This document shows, piece after piece, positions 56,199 to 64,000 of a DNA stretch of 64,000 nt (position 1 is the stretch's first letter; every line of letters begins with the position of its first letter). The stretch is from positions 62,001-126,000 of the forward strand of contig LFLC01000008.1 of NCBI GenBank assembly GCA_001543015.1, written 5' to 3'. The notes under the pieces were generated by a model, which did not search any database, had not been told where the DNA came from, and worked only from the letters and a program-made list of their open reading frames with translations. This DNA is from Nitrosopumilus sp. LS_AOA. GTDB taxonomy: Archaea > Thermoproteota > Nitrososphaeria > Nitrososphaerales > Nitrosopumilaceae. The translations under genes and the position numbers were made by a program.

Positions 56199-58226
56199 AT
56201 GGTTGAGAATCATCTATCTTCAGAAACTAGTCCATACTTACTTCAACACAAAAACAATCCTGTTGATTGGTATGGTTGGAATGATGAAGCATTAAAAAAA
56301 GCTAAAGATGAAAATAAACCAATTTTTCTAAGTATTGGATATAGTGCATGTCATTGGTGTCATGTGATGGCACATGAATCATTTGAAAATAATGATGTTG
56401 CCGAATTTATGAATGAAAATTTTGTAAACATCAAAGTTGACAGAGAAGAAAGACCTGACATTGATGATATCTATCAAAAAGTCTGTCAGATAGCAACAGG
56501 TCAGGGTGGTTGGCCTTTGAGTATTTTTCTTACACCTGATCAAAAACCATTCTATGCTGGAACATACTTTCCAGTATTGGATTCGTATGGGCGTCCCGGA
56601 TTTGGAAGTATTTGTAGACAACTCTCACAAGCTTGGAATGAAAAACCAAAAGATATTGAAAAATCCGCAGAAAAATTTCTAAGCACTTTACAAAAAGCAG
56701 AAAAAATTACAGTTCCCTCAAAATTAGAACGTGTACTACTTGATGAAGCTGCATTGAATCTATTTCAAATAGGGGATTCAGCATATGGTGGATTTGGGTC
56801 TGCACCAAAATTCCCTAACGCTGCAAATGTTTCATTTTTGTTTAATTATGCAAAACTTTCAGGACACTCAAAATTCACTGAATTTGGGCTCAAAACTCTC
56901 AAAAAAATGGCAAATGGTGGAATTTTTGATCAAATCGGAGGGGGTTTTCACAGATATTCAACTGATGCAAAATGGCTTGTTCCTCATTTTGAAAAAATGC
57001 TTTATGACAATGCATTGATTCCAGTAAATTATGCTGAGGCATATCAAATAACAAATGATTCTTTCTATCTTGAAGTTTTGCAAAAAACACTTGACTTTGT
57101 TTTACGTGAAATGACTTCTCCTGAAGGTGGATTTTATTCTGCATATGATGCAGATTCAGAAGGTATTGAGGGTAAATTTTATGTCTGGACTAAAAAAGAA
57201 ATTAAAGAAATTTTAGGCGATGATGCTGATATCTTTTGTTTATTTTATGATGTAACTGATGGTGGTAATTGGGAGGGAAATACCATTTTATGTAATAATC
57301 TAAACATTACAAATGTCGCCTTTAATTTTGGTAGTACAGAAGAAAAGGTGAGAGAAATTCTAAAGGGTTCTTCTGAAAAATTATTAAAAGTTCGCTCAAA
57401 TAGAATTTCTCCAGGACTAGATGACAAGATTTTGGTTTCATGGAATTCATTAATGATTACAGCATTTGCAAAGGGATATCGTGTTACTGGTGATGTGAAA
57501 TATCTTGATGCTGCAAAAACTTGTATTTCATTCATTGAAGAAAATCTTTTTGATGGTGATAAACTATTACGTACTTACAAAAATAAAACTGCAAAAATTG
57601 ATGGATATCTTGAGGATTATTCATATTTTGTAAATGCATTACTTGATGTATTTGAAATTGAACCTGAATTAAAATATCTTAAACTAGCATCAAAACTTGG
57701 TACTCATTTAATTGATCACTTTTGGGATGCTGAAAATGATAATTTCTTTATGACATCTGATGACCATGAAAAATTAATCATCAGACCAAAAAGTAACTAT
57801 GACTTGTCACTACCTTCTGGAAATTCTGTTTCAGCATTTGTAATGCTTAGATTGTATCATCTTTTGCATGAGCAAAAATTCCTTGATATTGCTTTGAAAA
57901 TTTTGGAATCTCAGGCACAAATGGCTGCAGAAAATCCTTTTGGGTTTGGATATTTACTCAATACACTTGCAATCTATTTGGAAAAACCTTTAGAGATTAC
58001 TATAATCAATCAAGAAAATTCTGATATTTGTAAATCTCTATTGATAAAATATTTGCCAAATTCTTTTAGAGTGACAATTAATGATTCCACTCAATTACAA
58101 AAATTATCTGAATATCCATTTTTTGCTGGAAAAACATTTGAATCAAAAACTACAGTTTTTGTGTGTAAGGATTTTTCATGTTCATTACCATTACATACAC
58201 TTGATGAGATAAATTCTAGCATCTAA
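56199..58226 (+). CDS. YyaL/DUF255 protein: thioredoxin-like domain plus alpha/alpha barrel
   Basis: In this 675-residue protein the N-terminal thioredoxin-like DUF255 domain has [20 protein letters not shown] and [20 protein letters not shown] (CxxC) with [25 protein letters not shown]. An N-acylglucosamine-2-epimerase-like barrel follows (about 250-600, [42 protein letters not shown]). It is the full-length family usually annotated as thioredoxin domain-containing protein; exact reaction not known. Confidence 0.93.
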   Translation: MVENHLSSETSPYLLQHKNNPVDWYGWNDEALKKAKDENKPIFLSIGYSACHWCHVMAHESFENNDVAEFMNENFVNIKVDREERPDIDDIYQKVCQIATGQGGWPLSIFLTPDQKPFYAGTYFPVLDSYGRPGFGSICRQLSQAWNEKPKDIEKSAEKFLSTLQKAEKITVPSKLERVLLDEAALNLFQIGDSAYGGFGSAPKFPNAANVSFLFNYAKLSGHSKFTEFGLKTLKKMANGGIFDQIGGGFHRYSTDAKWLVPHFEKMLYDNALIPVNYAEAYQITNDSFYLEVLQKTLDFVLREMTSPEGGFYSAYDADSEGIEGKFYVWTKKEIKEILGDDADIFCLFYDVTDGGNWEGNTILCNNLNITNVAFNFGSTEEKVREILKGSSEKLLKVRSNRISPGLDDKILVSWNSLMITAFAKGYRVTGDVKYLDAAKTCISFIEENLFDGDKLLRTYKNKTAKIDGYLEDYSYFVNALLDVFEIEPELKYLKLASKLGTHLIDHFWDAENDNFFMTSDDHEKLIIRPKSNYDLSLPSGNSVSAFVMLRLYHLLHEQKFLDIALKILESQAQMAAENPFGFGYLLNTLAIYLEKPLEITIINQENSDICKSLLIKYLPNSFRVTINDSTQLQKLSEYPFFAGKTFESKTTVFVCKDFSCSLPLHTLDEINSSI

Positions 58227-58543
58227 ATTTTTTTCAAATCTATTGAAAGAATATTTCCAACTTGAGGTCTTCCAATATGCTCATATCTTGATCTTGGCAT
58301 TGCCATTGTCATTTGTGTTTGTTGATATGTTTTAATATTCACTGTTGGCTGTGCTTGAAGTATTGCCTCTAATAATGGCATTACTTGTTCTTTGGTTTCA
58401 GAATCTAGTTTTTTTGAGACATTCTCTATTATCATCTGTTTTTGTGAAATTGGTTCAGTTGTGACATTTTCAATTAATGTCAATTGAATCATTTTACCGT
58501 TATCCACTATTTGTGTAACTTTGAATTCATTTGTTGCTGACAA
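58223..58543 (-). CDS. Hypothetical small protein
   Basis: This 106-residue protein reads [21 protein letters not shown], a helical stretch [29 protein letters not shown], and [26 protein letters not shown]. No known family. It shares a CTAA stop tetramer with the YyaL-type gene. Confidence 0.55.
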   Translation of the reverse strand: MSATNEFKVTQIVDNGKMIQLTLIENVTTEPISQKQMIIENVSKKLDSETKEQVMPLLEAILQAQPTVNIKTYQQTQMTMAMPRSRYEHIGRPQVGNILSIDLKKI

Positions 58544-58574
58544 TATATTACTAAATTTTCTCGATGATTTATCT

Positions 58575-58679
58575 TTAACGAATTGAAAAAAATAATACCA
58601 CTGATGCTAATACTACTGATGATAGTACACCAAAAAAGAATATGATTTTACTCCCATCAATTTTCATGATTGACATCAT
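58575..58679 (-). CDS. Possible 34-residue membrane peptide
   Basis: It reads MMSIMKIDGSK then a single hydrophobic helix IIFFFGVLSSVVLASVVLFF ending SIR. It lies between two minus-strand genes and fits a small single-span protein, but short length makes this uncertain. Confidence 0.35.
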   Translation of the reverse strand: MMSIMKIDGSKIIFFFGVLSSVVLASVVLFFSIR

Positions 58680-58734
58680 TTTTGATTGAAATTAAACTGT
58701 ATTGATTTTATGCAAATTATTTTTCTCAAATTAT

Positions 58735-59088
58735 CTATTCTAATTTAGAACTATCTTTGATATTACTATTAGATTCATTTTTTGGTATTTTTTCATCTGT
58801 TAGTAGTATATTGACCTCTAAAATTGATTTTTTAATTAATGGGGCCCGCTCTTTTATTATTTGATTAAATTCTCGCATATCTTCTAAACTTGGGGCTAGT
58901 TGTTGATTTTGAAGTGCTTGTAAAAATCCAGAATACACACATCCTGTAATTATTCCAAATGCTGTATCTGGAATTGATTCTATCTCTGGCACAAAATTCT
59001 CTGCAATTTGTTTGTATGATTGTGATTCACTAATGTAATAATCAATTAAACTATCGATGAAATCTTTGTTTTCTTTTGAAATAGCCAT
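58735..59088 (-). CDS. Hypothetical protein
   Basis: This 117-residue protein is helical: NKDFIDSLIDYYISESQSYKQIAENFVPEI, FGIITGCVYSGFLQALQ, EFNQIIKERAPLIKKSILEVNILL. No signal peptide. Function unknown. Confidence 0.55.
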   Translation of the reverse strand: MAISKENKDFIDSLIDYYISESQSYKQIAENFVPEIESIPDTAFGIITGCVYSGFLQALQNQQLAPSLEDMREFNQIIKERAPLIKKSILEVNILLTDEKIPKNESNSNIKDSSKLE

Positions 59089-59165
59089 TCTTTTTTTATT
59101 ACATCTTTGTTTATTTAATTGTCTTTGATTAATCGTTTATTTATTCATCAATAATTTTCTAATTA

Positions 59166-59621
59166 TTGTGGAAAATAGAATCTGATGAAGAATATTATCG
59201 TATATTTGATTCTAAAAAACTGATTGCAGGTTACTTTGATCCTGATTATGGAAATATTTTTCCAAAAGACAATTCTGCTGAAATAATTTTATCAATGCAA
59301 AAAAACCATGATCCTATTTTGGGCGGAATGCTGATGATTCCATTAGTAAAATTCCGTTTGTTTGATACAGATTTGGAAACTGATATTTTATACGTGGAGC
59401 AAAATGTAACTAGAGTATCTGAGCATCTAAAAAAGTGGAAAAATTTCTTATCTGAAATAAATTCAACAATACACTCTGTAAGAATTTCTCATACTGATCA
59501 AGACATGCTTACAATTACCTTTCCAATAATTTTCTCAAAACCAATTCCTCTTGAAAAAGAACAATTACTAAATGAATTATCATCCACTTTAGATATGTTA
59601 CAGAAATCAGACTTGTTGTGA
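59166..59621 (+). CDS. Hypothetical protein
   Basis: This 151-residue soluble protein starts with TTG: WKIESDEEYYRIFDSKKLIAGYFDPDYGNIFPKDN, then KFRLFDTDLETDILYVEQNVT and a helical end. No recognised family. It lies 99 bases upstream of a histidine kinase on the same strand and may share its transcript. Confidence 0.5.
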   Translation: MWKIESDEEYYRIFDSKKLIAGYFDPDYGNIFPKDNSAEIILSMQKNHDPILGGMLMIPLVKFRLFDTDLETDILYVEQNVTRVSEHLKKWKNFLSEINSTIHSVRISHTDQDMLTITFPIIFSKPIPLEKEQLLNELSSTLDMLQKSDLL

Positions 59622-59720
59622 ATTGCTAATTGGGTTTAATTGATTATACGCATAAAACTATGGAATCAACAATAATTAGAAATAAATCCAAATATTGTGG
59701 GGATAAATTAGGAGATTGAT

Positions 59721-61373
59721 TTGGAACTAACTTCAAATAAAAAAAAATGGATGTGGTATTTGCTAACATTTACAATTATTGCCCTATTGATTGCAGTTAC
59801 CATAAAAATTTACAGTATAGAGGAGGAAAATATCAAAACAGCTATAATTGAAAATCACATTGAAATTCAAGAAATTATTGCAAAATCTATTTCTAAAAAT
59901 ATAAGTTCTGAATTAGAATTAATAATATTTGAACTCGATATACTATCTAGAACAAATGAACTACAAAATGATCTTGGAACTGTAGCATCAAATCAATTAA
60001 TGGCGCAAACATTTAATCGACTAAATTCCATTTCTCCAACTGCACAAATTTTAGCCCTTGATGAAAATTTCATAGTTCTATCACAAGTTAGCCAAACTCA
60101 TAATTCATTTGTTGGAGCTACCGTTAAGGGATTATCATCACTAATTGATTCAGAAGAACAAATCATAGAGTTAGAACCAAAAATTTTATCAATCAACACA
60201 CTTCTTTATGATGAACCAGAAATTGCAATCACATTTCCGATAATCAATCAAGAAACAAATCTCTCTATGGGATTACTTTTGATAACATTTGCATCAAGTG
60301 AATTTTTTGAGCGTCATGGAAATATCTATGACATTGAATCCCAATTCTTGATGGTAATGGATGAGAATCATGTGTTGCTTATCCACCCTAATATGGAAAA
60401 TGTGGGAAAAGATTTTTTCGGAGATGAAATTCAAAACACGGTTAGCAAAAATCCCATTCTTAATTCACACATACTAAATGTTCTTGAAGGTAACTTGTCT
60501 ACTATTCTTTTTACCTTGGATGATAATATTGGTGAGCGAATTAATTCTGGAATTCCTGTAAATGTTAATGGCAAAAATGAATTTTTATTTGCAGTAGTCA
60601 CACCTACTCAATCAATAAACAAGACAATTGATGAAACCATCTTTTTTTCAAAAATACAAACTATCTTTTTATTGCTATCTACAGTTGTAGTTTTGTTAGT
60701 ATTATTAGTAAAACGTTCACAAAGTTTCAAAAAAGAAAAACTCTCAGTGATTGGACAACTTTCATCAAATATTGCACATGACATACGAAATCCATTGGGT
60801 ACCATCAAAAATTCTGGAGTAATAATTGAGAAAGAAAATAATAATAAAAATGAAATTATCTCTAGGGAATTAAATCGTATCAATATCTCTGTAAGGCGAA
60901 TCTCTCATCAGGTTGAAGAAGTGCTAAACTATGTTAGGACCACACCATTAATACTAAATCCACATTCAATTAACCAAACACTACAAGAAGCAATTGATAC
61001 ATTGGATGTTCCATCAAGTATTATCATTAATATTCCAAAAAAAGATATCACCATCAATTTTGATCATGAAAAAATATTAATTGTATTTGTAAATATAATT
61101 TTAAACGCAATTCAGTCTATTGATAAAACTGATGGTCACATCTCAATTGACATGCATGAAACATCATCTGATGTTATACTTGAATTTGAGAATTCTGGAC
61201 CAAACATATCATCAAAAGATTTGAAGCATCTCTTTGATACACTATTTACAACTAAGCTAGAGGGAACTGGACTAGGACTTTCAAGCTGTAAAAATATTGT
61301 TGAGCAACATGATGGAACCATTACTGCAAAGACTAATCCTGTGATATTTTCAATAAAATTGCCTAAATCATGA
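59721..61373 (+). CDS. Sensor histidine kinase with extracellular Cache domain
   Basis: This 550-residue protein has TM1 at about 10-32 and an extracellular double-Cache-like sensor of about 270 residues (SQFLMVMDENHVLLIHPNMENVGKDFFGDE). TM2 lies at about 310-332. A HisKA helix follows with His353 in SSNIAHDIRNPLGTIKNSG, then an ATPase domain (NIILNAIQSI, EFENSG, EGTGLGLSSCKNI). TTG start after AGGAG. The response regulator at 61414 follows 40 bases later and is its likely partner. Confidence 0.92.
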   Translation: MELTSNKKKWMWYLLTFTIIALLIAVTIKIYSIEEENIKTAIIENHIEIQEIIAKSISKNISSELELIIFELDILSRTNELQNDLGTVASNQLMAQTFNRLNSISPTAQILALDENFIVLSQVSQTHNSFVGATVKGLSSLIDSEEQIIELEPKILSINTLLYDEPEIAITFPIINQETNLSMGLLLITFASSEFFERHGNIYDIESQFLMVMDENHVLLIHPNMENVGKDFFGDEIQNTVSKNPILNSHILNVLEGNLSTILFTLDDNIGERINSGIPVNVNGKNEFLFAVVTPTQSINKTIDETIFFSKIQTIFLLLSTVVVLLVLLVKRSQSFKKEKLSVIGQLSSNIAHDIRNPLGTIKNSGVIIEKENNNKNEIISRELNRINISVRRISHQVEEVLNYVRTTPLILNPHSINQTLQEAIDTLDVPSSIIINIPKKDITINFDHEKILIVFVNIILNAIQSIDKTDGHISIDMHETSSDVILEFENSGPNISSKDLKHLFDTLFTTKLEGTGLGLSSCKNIVEQHDGTITAKTNPVIFSIKLPKS

Positions 61374-61413
61374 TTCAAGAAAAATTGATTACAATGGGGA
61401 TTAGATTAGAATA

Positions 61414-61776
61414 ATGGCTACTTTCCGGGTTCTCTTAGTTGATGATGATATTCAGTTCTTAGAGGCAACAGAATACATGCTAAAATATGAAAATTATACT
61501 GTAATTACGGCTAAAAATGGGGAGGATGCCATCACAAAATACAATGAATCTGAACCTGATATTGTTTTAATGGACCTCAAGATGCCTGTGATGAATGGTT
61601 ATGATGCATTTTTTAAAATAATTAAAGATAATCCTGAAGCAAAGATTGTCTTTACATCAGCTTATGCCATAAATAACAAAGAATTTCAAAAAGCAAAAAA
61701 TTCTGGATTATATGGATTATTAACAAAACCTTTTGATCTAAATGAATTAAACAAAATAATCACTTCACAAAAATAG
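61414..61776 (+). CDS. Response regulator, receiver domain only
   Basis: This 120-residue CheY-like protein has acidic residues D10-D12 (LLVDDDIQF), acceptor Asp54 in IVLMDLKMPVMNG, the Thr region in IVFTSAYA and conserved Lys in LTKPFD. All catalytic residues are present. No output domain, so it acts through protein contacts. It is most likely phosphorylated by the preceding Cache kinase. Confidence 0.93.
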   Translation: MATFRVLLVDDDIQFLEATEYMLKYENYTVITAKNGEDAITKYNESEPDIVLMDLKMPVMNGYDAFFKIIKDNPEAKIVFTSAYAINNKEFQKAKNSGLYGLLTKPFDLNELNKIITSQK

Positions 61777-62634
61777 CTATCCAATTTTAGAGTTTTTTAG
61801 TACATTGTATCTTGATTGAAAATATTTTGTGGATTCTTTAAAAAAAACTAGAAACCATTTTTTTAATTCTATATCTGTTTCAAAAATTGGGTCTAAACTT
61901 TTAATTCCAATGTTTACTGTATTGTTTTTCTGTAATGGTTGATACAACAAATTAATAAAAAACCAATATGACATTTGTTCTGCTAGTTTTTCTTCTGAGA
62001 TACTTTCAAAATTTCTCTGATATTTTATGTGTACGTATGACATTAATTCATAAAATGGAATGCCTGGTGAGACTTGAATCTGTGGATTGTCTGCAAGTAA
62101 TCCATTTGCCAAGAGTTTAATTCCGTATACTTTGTTTCCTATTTTTGATTTGATATACTCCCATTTTCCAAAAACTTTTGGTAAAACTTTGGAATATTTT
62201 TTTGCAATTCTATCTATTTCTTTATCATCAAGATTCATCACATCAATACAATACAGCACTCCATACAATGATAATCTATACTTGTCCGAAATTCCTGTCT
62301 TGAAACTTTTCCCATCTTTTACAACTAGCCCTAAATTTACAATCCCGTCTGAATGTTTTCCTTTGTCTTTTCTTCCTACTAGTAATCGTCTGTAAATTTT
62401 TTCTCGTTCACGTAGTTTTGAGATGTCATTTGTTATTGAAATTTTTGCAAAATCCCAAGTAGTCATTGCCTCATTTCTACTCATAATTTTTAGTAAATTC
62501 TGAACATTTTGTTGATGTTTGTTTAATGATGATTTTTTTCCATATGTTGCTCCGTAATGACTATGTGAATTTGGACGCAGATACAACTTGTAATTTTGTA
62601 AATTCCCAAATGTAGAATCATCTTCAATAGGCAT
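61777..62634 (-). CDS. Probable DNA-binding protein of unknown function
   Basis: In this 285-residue protein an early helical region (NLLKIMSRNEAMTTWDFAKISITNDISKLREREKIYRRLL) followed by GLVVKDGKSFKTGISDKYRLSLYGVLY resembles a winged helix. The rest is helical and not recognised. Its ATG lies within a 7-3-7 inverted repeat and 26 bases from a TATA box, which suggests a leaderless message and self-repression (inference). Confidence 0.6.
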   Translation of the reverse strand: MPIEDDSTFGNLQNYKLYLRPNSHSHYGATYGKKSSLNKHQQNVQNLLKIMSRNEAMTTWDFAKISITNDISKLREREKIYRRLLVGRKDKGKHSDGIVNLGLVVKDGKSFKTGISDKYRLSLYGVLYCIDVMNLDDKEIDRIAKKYSKVLPKVFGKWEYIKSKIGNKVYGIKLLANGLLADNPQIQVSPGIPFYELMSYVHIKYQRNFESISEEKLAEQMSYWFFINLLYQPLQKNNTVNIGIKSLDPIFETDIELKKWFLVFFKESTKYFQSRYNVLKNSKIG

Positions 62635-62649
62635 ACCGTTATACGGTAT
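62633..62649. promoter_or_regulatory. 7-3-7 inverted repeat at the start codon of 61777-62634
   Basis: ATACCGTTATACGGTAT covers the first bases of the gene and the initiation region. A protein bound here would block transcription start. Confidence 0.6.
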
Positions 62650-62655
62650 CTCTTG

Positions 62656-62665
62656 TTATATATAA
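62656..62665. promoter_or_regulatory. Palindromic TATA box between divergent genes
   Basis: TTATATATAA is a perfect palindrome. Its centre is about 26 bases from the minus-strand ATG (62634) and about 24 from the plus-strand ATG (62684), both proper distances for leaderless archaeal transcripts, so it may serve both directions. Confidence 0.5.
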
Positions 62666-62683
62666 CTCAGGTTCAATTATTGC

Positions 62684-62845
62684 ATGAAGCAGCAAATCAT
62701 ACACAATTGGCAACACTCGCCTTCTAAAACTCAGGTTGCAAGAACCCCTGTAAAAGCAGTGTCAAAACACTTGCGACAATCTCAGACAATTACTCATGAA
62801 GACCTGATGGGTCTTTCTTGGATGTTGTCTGATGAGGGTGATTAA
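62684..62845 (+). CDS. Small hypothetical protein
   Basis: This 53-residue protein reads MKQQIIHNWQHSPSKTQVAR, a basic middle, then THEDLMGLSWMLSDEGD. A TATA box 24 bases upstream and a tight junction to the next gene (2 bases) support expression. Not recognised. Confidence 0.5.
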   Translation: MKQQIIHNWQHSPSKTQVARTPVKAVSKHLRQSQTITHEDLMGLSWMLSDEGD

Positions 62846-62847
62846 GA

Positions 62848-63096
62848 ATGCCTAGACAATTGTATCACCAATACCATGCTGTGGGGATGAAAAAAATGAA
62901 ACCAAAAACTGACAACTTTTTTCTCAGTGGTGGATTTTCATCTTCACAGTGGAACTACACAAAACGAATTGATGATGTAGATGTTATGGAGTCTCTTTAT
63001 GAGATTGAACCAATTCTTCATGATTTTGATTTGTTTACAAGTCATTGCAAATCAGAAAAGTCTCATCAAAGATCAAGATGTGGGGTTTCAGCATGA
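62848..63096 (+). CDS. Hypothetical protein
   Basis: This 82-residue protein contains DNFFLSGGFSSSQWNYTKRIDDVDVMESLYEIEPIL. No signal peptide or known motif. It follows the previous small gene by two bases and overlaps the next by ATGA, so the three form an operon. Confidence 0.5.
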   Translation: MPRQLYHQYHAVGMKKMKPKTDNFFLSGGFSSSQWNYTKRIDDVDVMESLYEIEPILHDFDLFTSHCKSEKSHQRSRCGVSA

Positions 63097-63563
63097 GTAT
63101 GATTTCTGCATCAAATATCCAAGAAATTGGCAGCACAAAAAGTCTGATGGCTTTGGGTGTTTTTGGAATGCTCTTGAGCATGTCTATTTTTTTAACAGAC
63201 ATGCCTGCATTTGCAGAGACTTCTCAAACTACCGAGATAAAACTCGATGATGAGCGAAGTCTTCAAAAAACAATTACTGTAATGAGCATTCCTGAAAACA
63301 ATGCCATGCCTTGGGGTGCCATCAAAGGTAAAGTCCATGATCCTGTTCAAGGTTATCCTGTGATTATTCAATTCTTCAAGTCCCTAGAAGAAGATCCTAT
63401 TCATGTTGCACAGGTAAAATTGAAGGGTGATAACTCCTTTGAGTATAGGTTCCGAGTACTATCAGTAGATGATGGTAACACCACCCATTTTTTTGAAGGC
63501 GACTATCATGTCAAAATCTTCAAGGTGGTAAACACACCGACAGATAATCTGGCCACGGCCTAA
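63093..63563 (+). CDS. Exported beta-sandwich protein
   Basis: From ATG 63093 (ATGA overlap) this is 156 residues: a long signal peptide (SLMALGVFGMLLSMSIFL, cleavage near PAFAET), then a beta domain with KTITVMSIPENNAMPWGAIKGKVHDPVQGYPVIIQFF and NSFEYRFRVLSVDDGNTTHFFEGDYHVKIF. This resembles Ig-like/carboxypeptidase-regulatory folds. An upstream in-frame start at 63045 would lengthen the signal peptide unnaturally. Confidence 0.65.
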   Translation: MSMISASNIQEIGSTKSLMALGVFGMLLSMSIFLTDMPAFAETSQTTEIKLDDERSLQKTITVMSIPENNAMPWGAIKGKVHDPVQGYPVIIQFFKSLEEDPIHVAQVKLKGDNSFEYRFRVLSVDDGNTTHFFEGDYHVKIFKVVNTPTDNLATA

Positions 63564-63585
63564 TTATCTTCATCTCTTTTTTTTA

Positions 63586-64000
63586 CTAAGGTAAATGATC
63601 TATTTTCCAATTTTCTGCATCATTAATACAATTAAACCAATTAACTTCTATTTCGTCTGAATCAAATTCTTCAAATTCATTTTTGAATTCATTGTCGCAT
63701 TGCCTTTTCATATTTTCTGATATTTGGATTACTTTTTGTGATAATACGCCTTGTGGTGCTTCAAATTTTTCACCACCTTCATAATATTTTACACCAGCTT
63801 TTGCTGCCTGAAATTCAGCTAGTCCTAAATTTTGAAATTCATAAGCTTCTTGAATTTGTGTATCTGATCTAATTTTTGCTGATTCATCCCCTGTTGTAAT
63901 CCATTCAATAAACTGCATATCACTTTCCAACTGCGTTTCAGATGATAGTTTTAGTAGTGCCACTGAGCTTTCAAATATTTCTGGAGGTGTTAGTTGGTCA
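63586..64000 (-). CDS. Hypothetical protein, 5' end outside window
   Basis: The frame stays open beyond the internal GTG at 63963 to the window edge (QLTPPEIFESSVALLKL), so the start is missing. The visible 138 residues contain QFIEWITTGDESAKIRSDTQIQEAYEF and a tail with two cysteines (RQCDNEF, WFNCINDAE). No family is recognised. Confidence 0.5.
   Translation of the reverse strand, partial: DQLTPPEIFESSVALLKLSSETQLESDMQFIEWITTGDESAKIRSDTQIQEAYEFQNLGLAEFQAAKAGVKYYEGGEKFEAPQGVLSQKVIQISENMKRQCDNEFKNEFEEFDSDEIEVNWFNCINDAENWKIDHLP

Overview
The window looks like chromosome from a marine ammonia-oxidising archaeon of the Nitrosopumilus type (Thaumarchaeota/Nitrososphaerota). The DNA is AT-rich and the information-processing genes are archaeal: TFB, Rpo7 and Spt4, Cdc48/VAT, aEF-1beta, Pth2, TruD and geranylgeranyl reductase. 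Other marks are a PEFG-CTERM sorting tail, PSWVKNNAGWW-type repeats, membrane-anchored blue copper domains, a quinolinate-type NAD route (nadX, nadA, nadC) and many stand-alone Lrp ligand-binding domains and tiny zinc-ribbon proteins. I saw no rRNA, tRNA, insertion sequence, prophage or CRISPR array. Family assignments come from reading the proteins, not from database searches.

Region 1 (1-16.6 kb) is accessory and envelope-directed. It starts with the end of nadX. Next come a PhnD-like binding protein coupled to a histidine kinase, and a secreted Cache protein. From 4.1 to 11.3 kb lies a cluster of secreted, repeat-rich or beta-sandwich proteins mixed with small DNA-binding and zinc-ribbon proteins. 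Five transcription units there share an inverted repeat, GTAACAWTGTTAC, next to the TATA region, so they look like one regulon. At 11.5-16.6 kb lie a Cys-rich HxlR regulator, pirin, thioredoxin, a YCII protein, a low-complexity coiled-coil protein and a MarR regulator diverging from a small alpha/beta protein, with visible operators.

Region 2 (16.6-32.2 kb) holds an exported metallo-beta-lactamase-fold protein, Lrp-type regulators, and then housekeeping genes: nadA, TFB, nadC, Spt4/Rpo7, Mrp/ApbC ATPase, a DUF359 dephospho-CoA kinase, and an amino-acid catabolism set (ureohydrolase, P5C/aldehyde dehydrogenase, proline dehydrogenase).

Region 3 (32.3-38 kb) is a patchwork of small and partly broken genes: a chimeric ORF carrying a fragment of an Lrp domain, a Met-rich gene split by a stop codon, several tiny zinc-binding proteins, and three ORFs in one frame separated only by TAG codons.

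Region 4 (38-64 kb) is mostly core: membrane pyrophosphatase, a JAMM protease, a double cupredoxin membrane protein, heme O synthase, Cdc48, aEF-1beta, geranylgeranyl reductase, Pth2, a Vgb-like propeller protein, TruD, a zinc alcohol dehydrogenase and a YyaL-type protein. It ends with a Cache histidine kinase plus response regulator and a probably self-regulated protein of unknown function at a palindromic TATA box.

Nine copies of a roughly 50-60 bp intergenic repeat, all in the same orientation, lie in the first 34 kb; eight sit just 3' of a plus-strand gene. Together with the shared operator and the TAG-linked ORFs, these are the least explained structures in the window.
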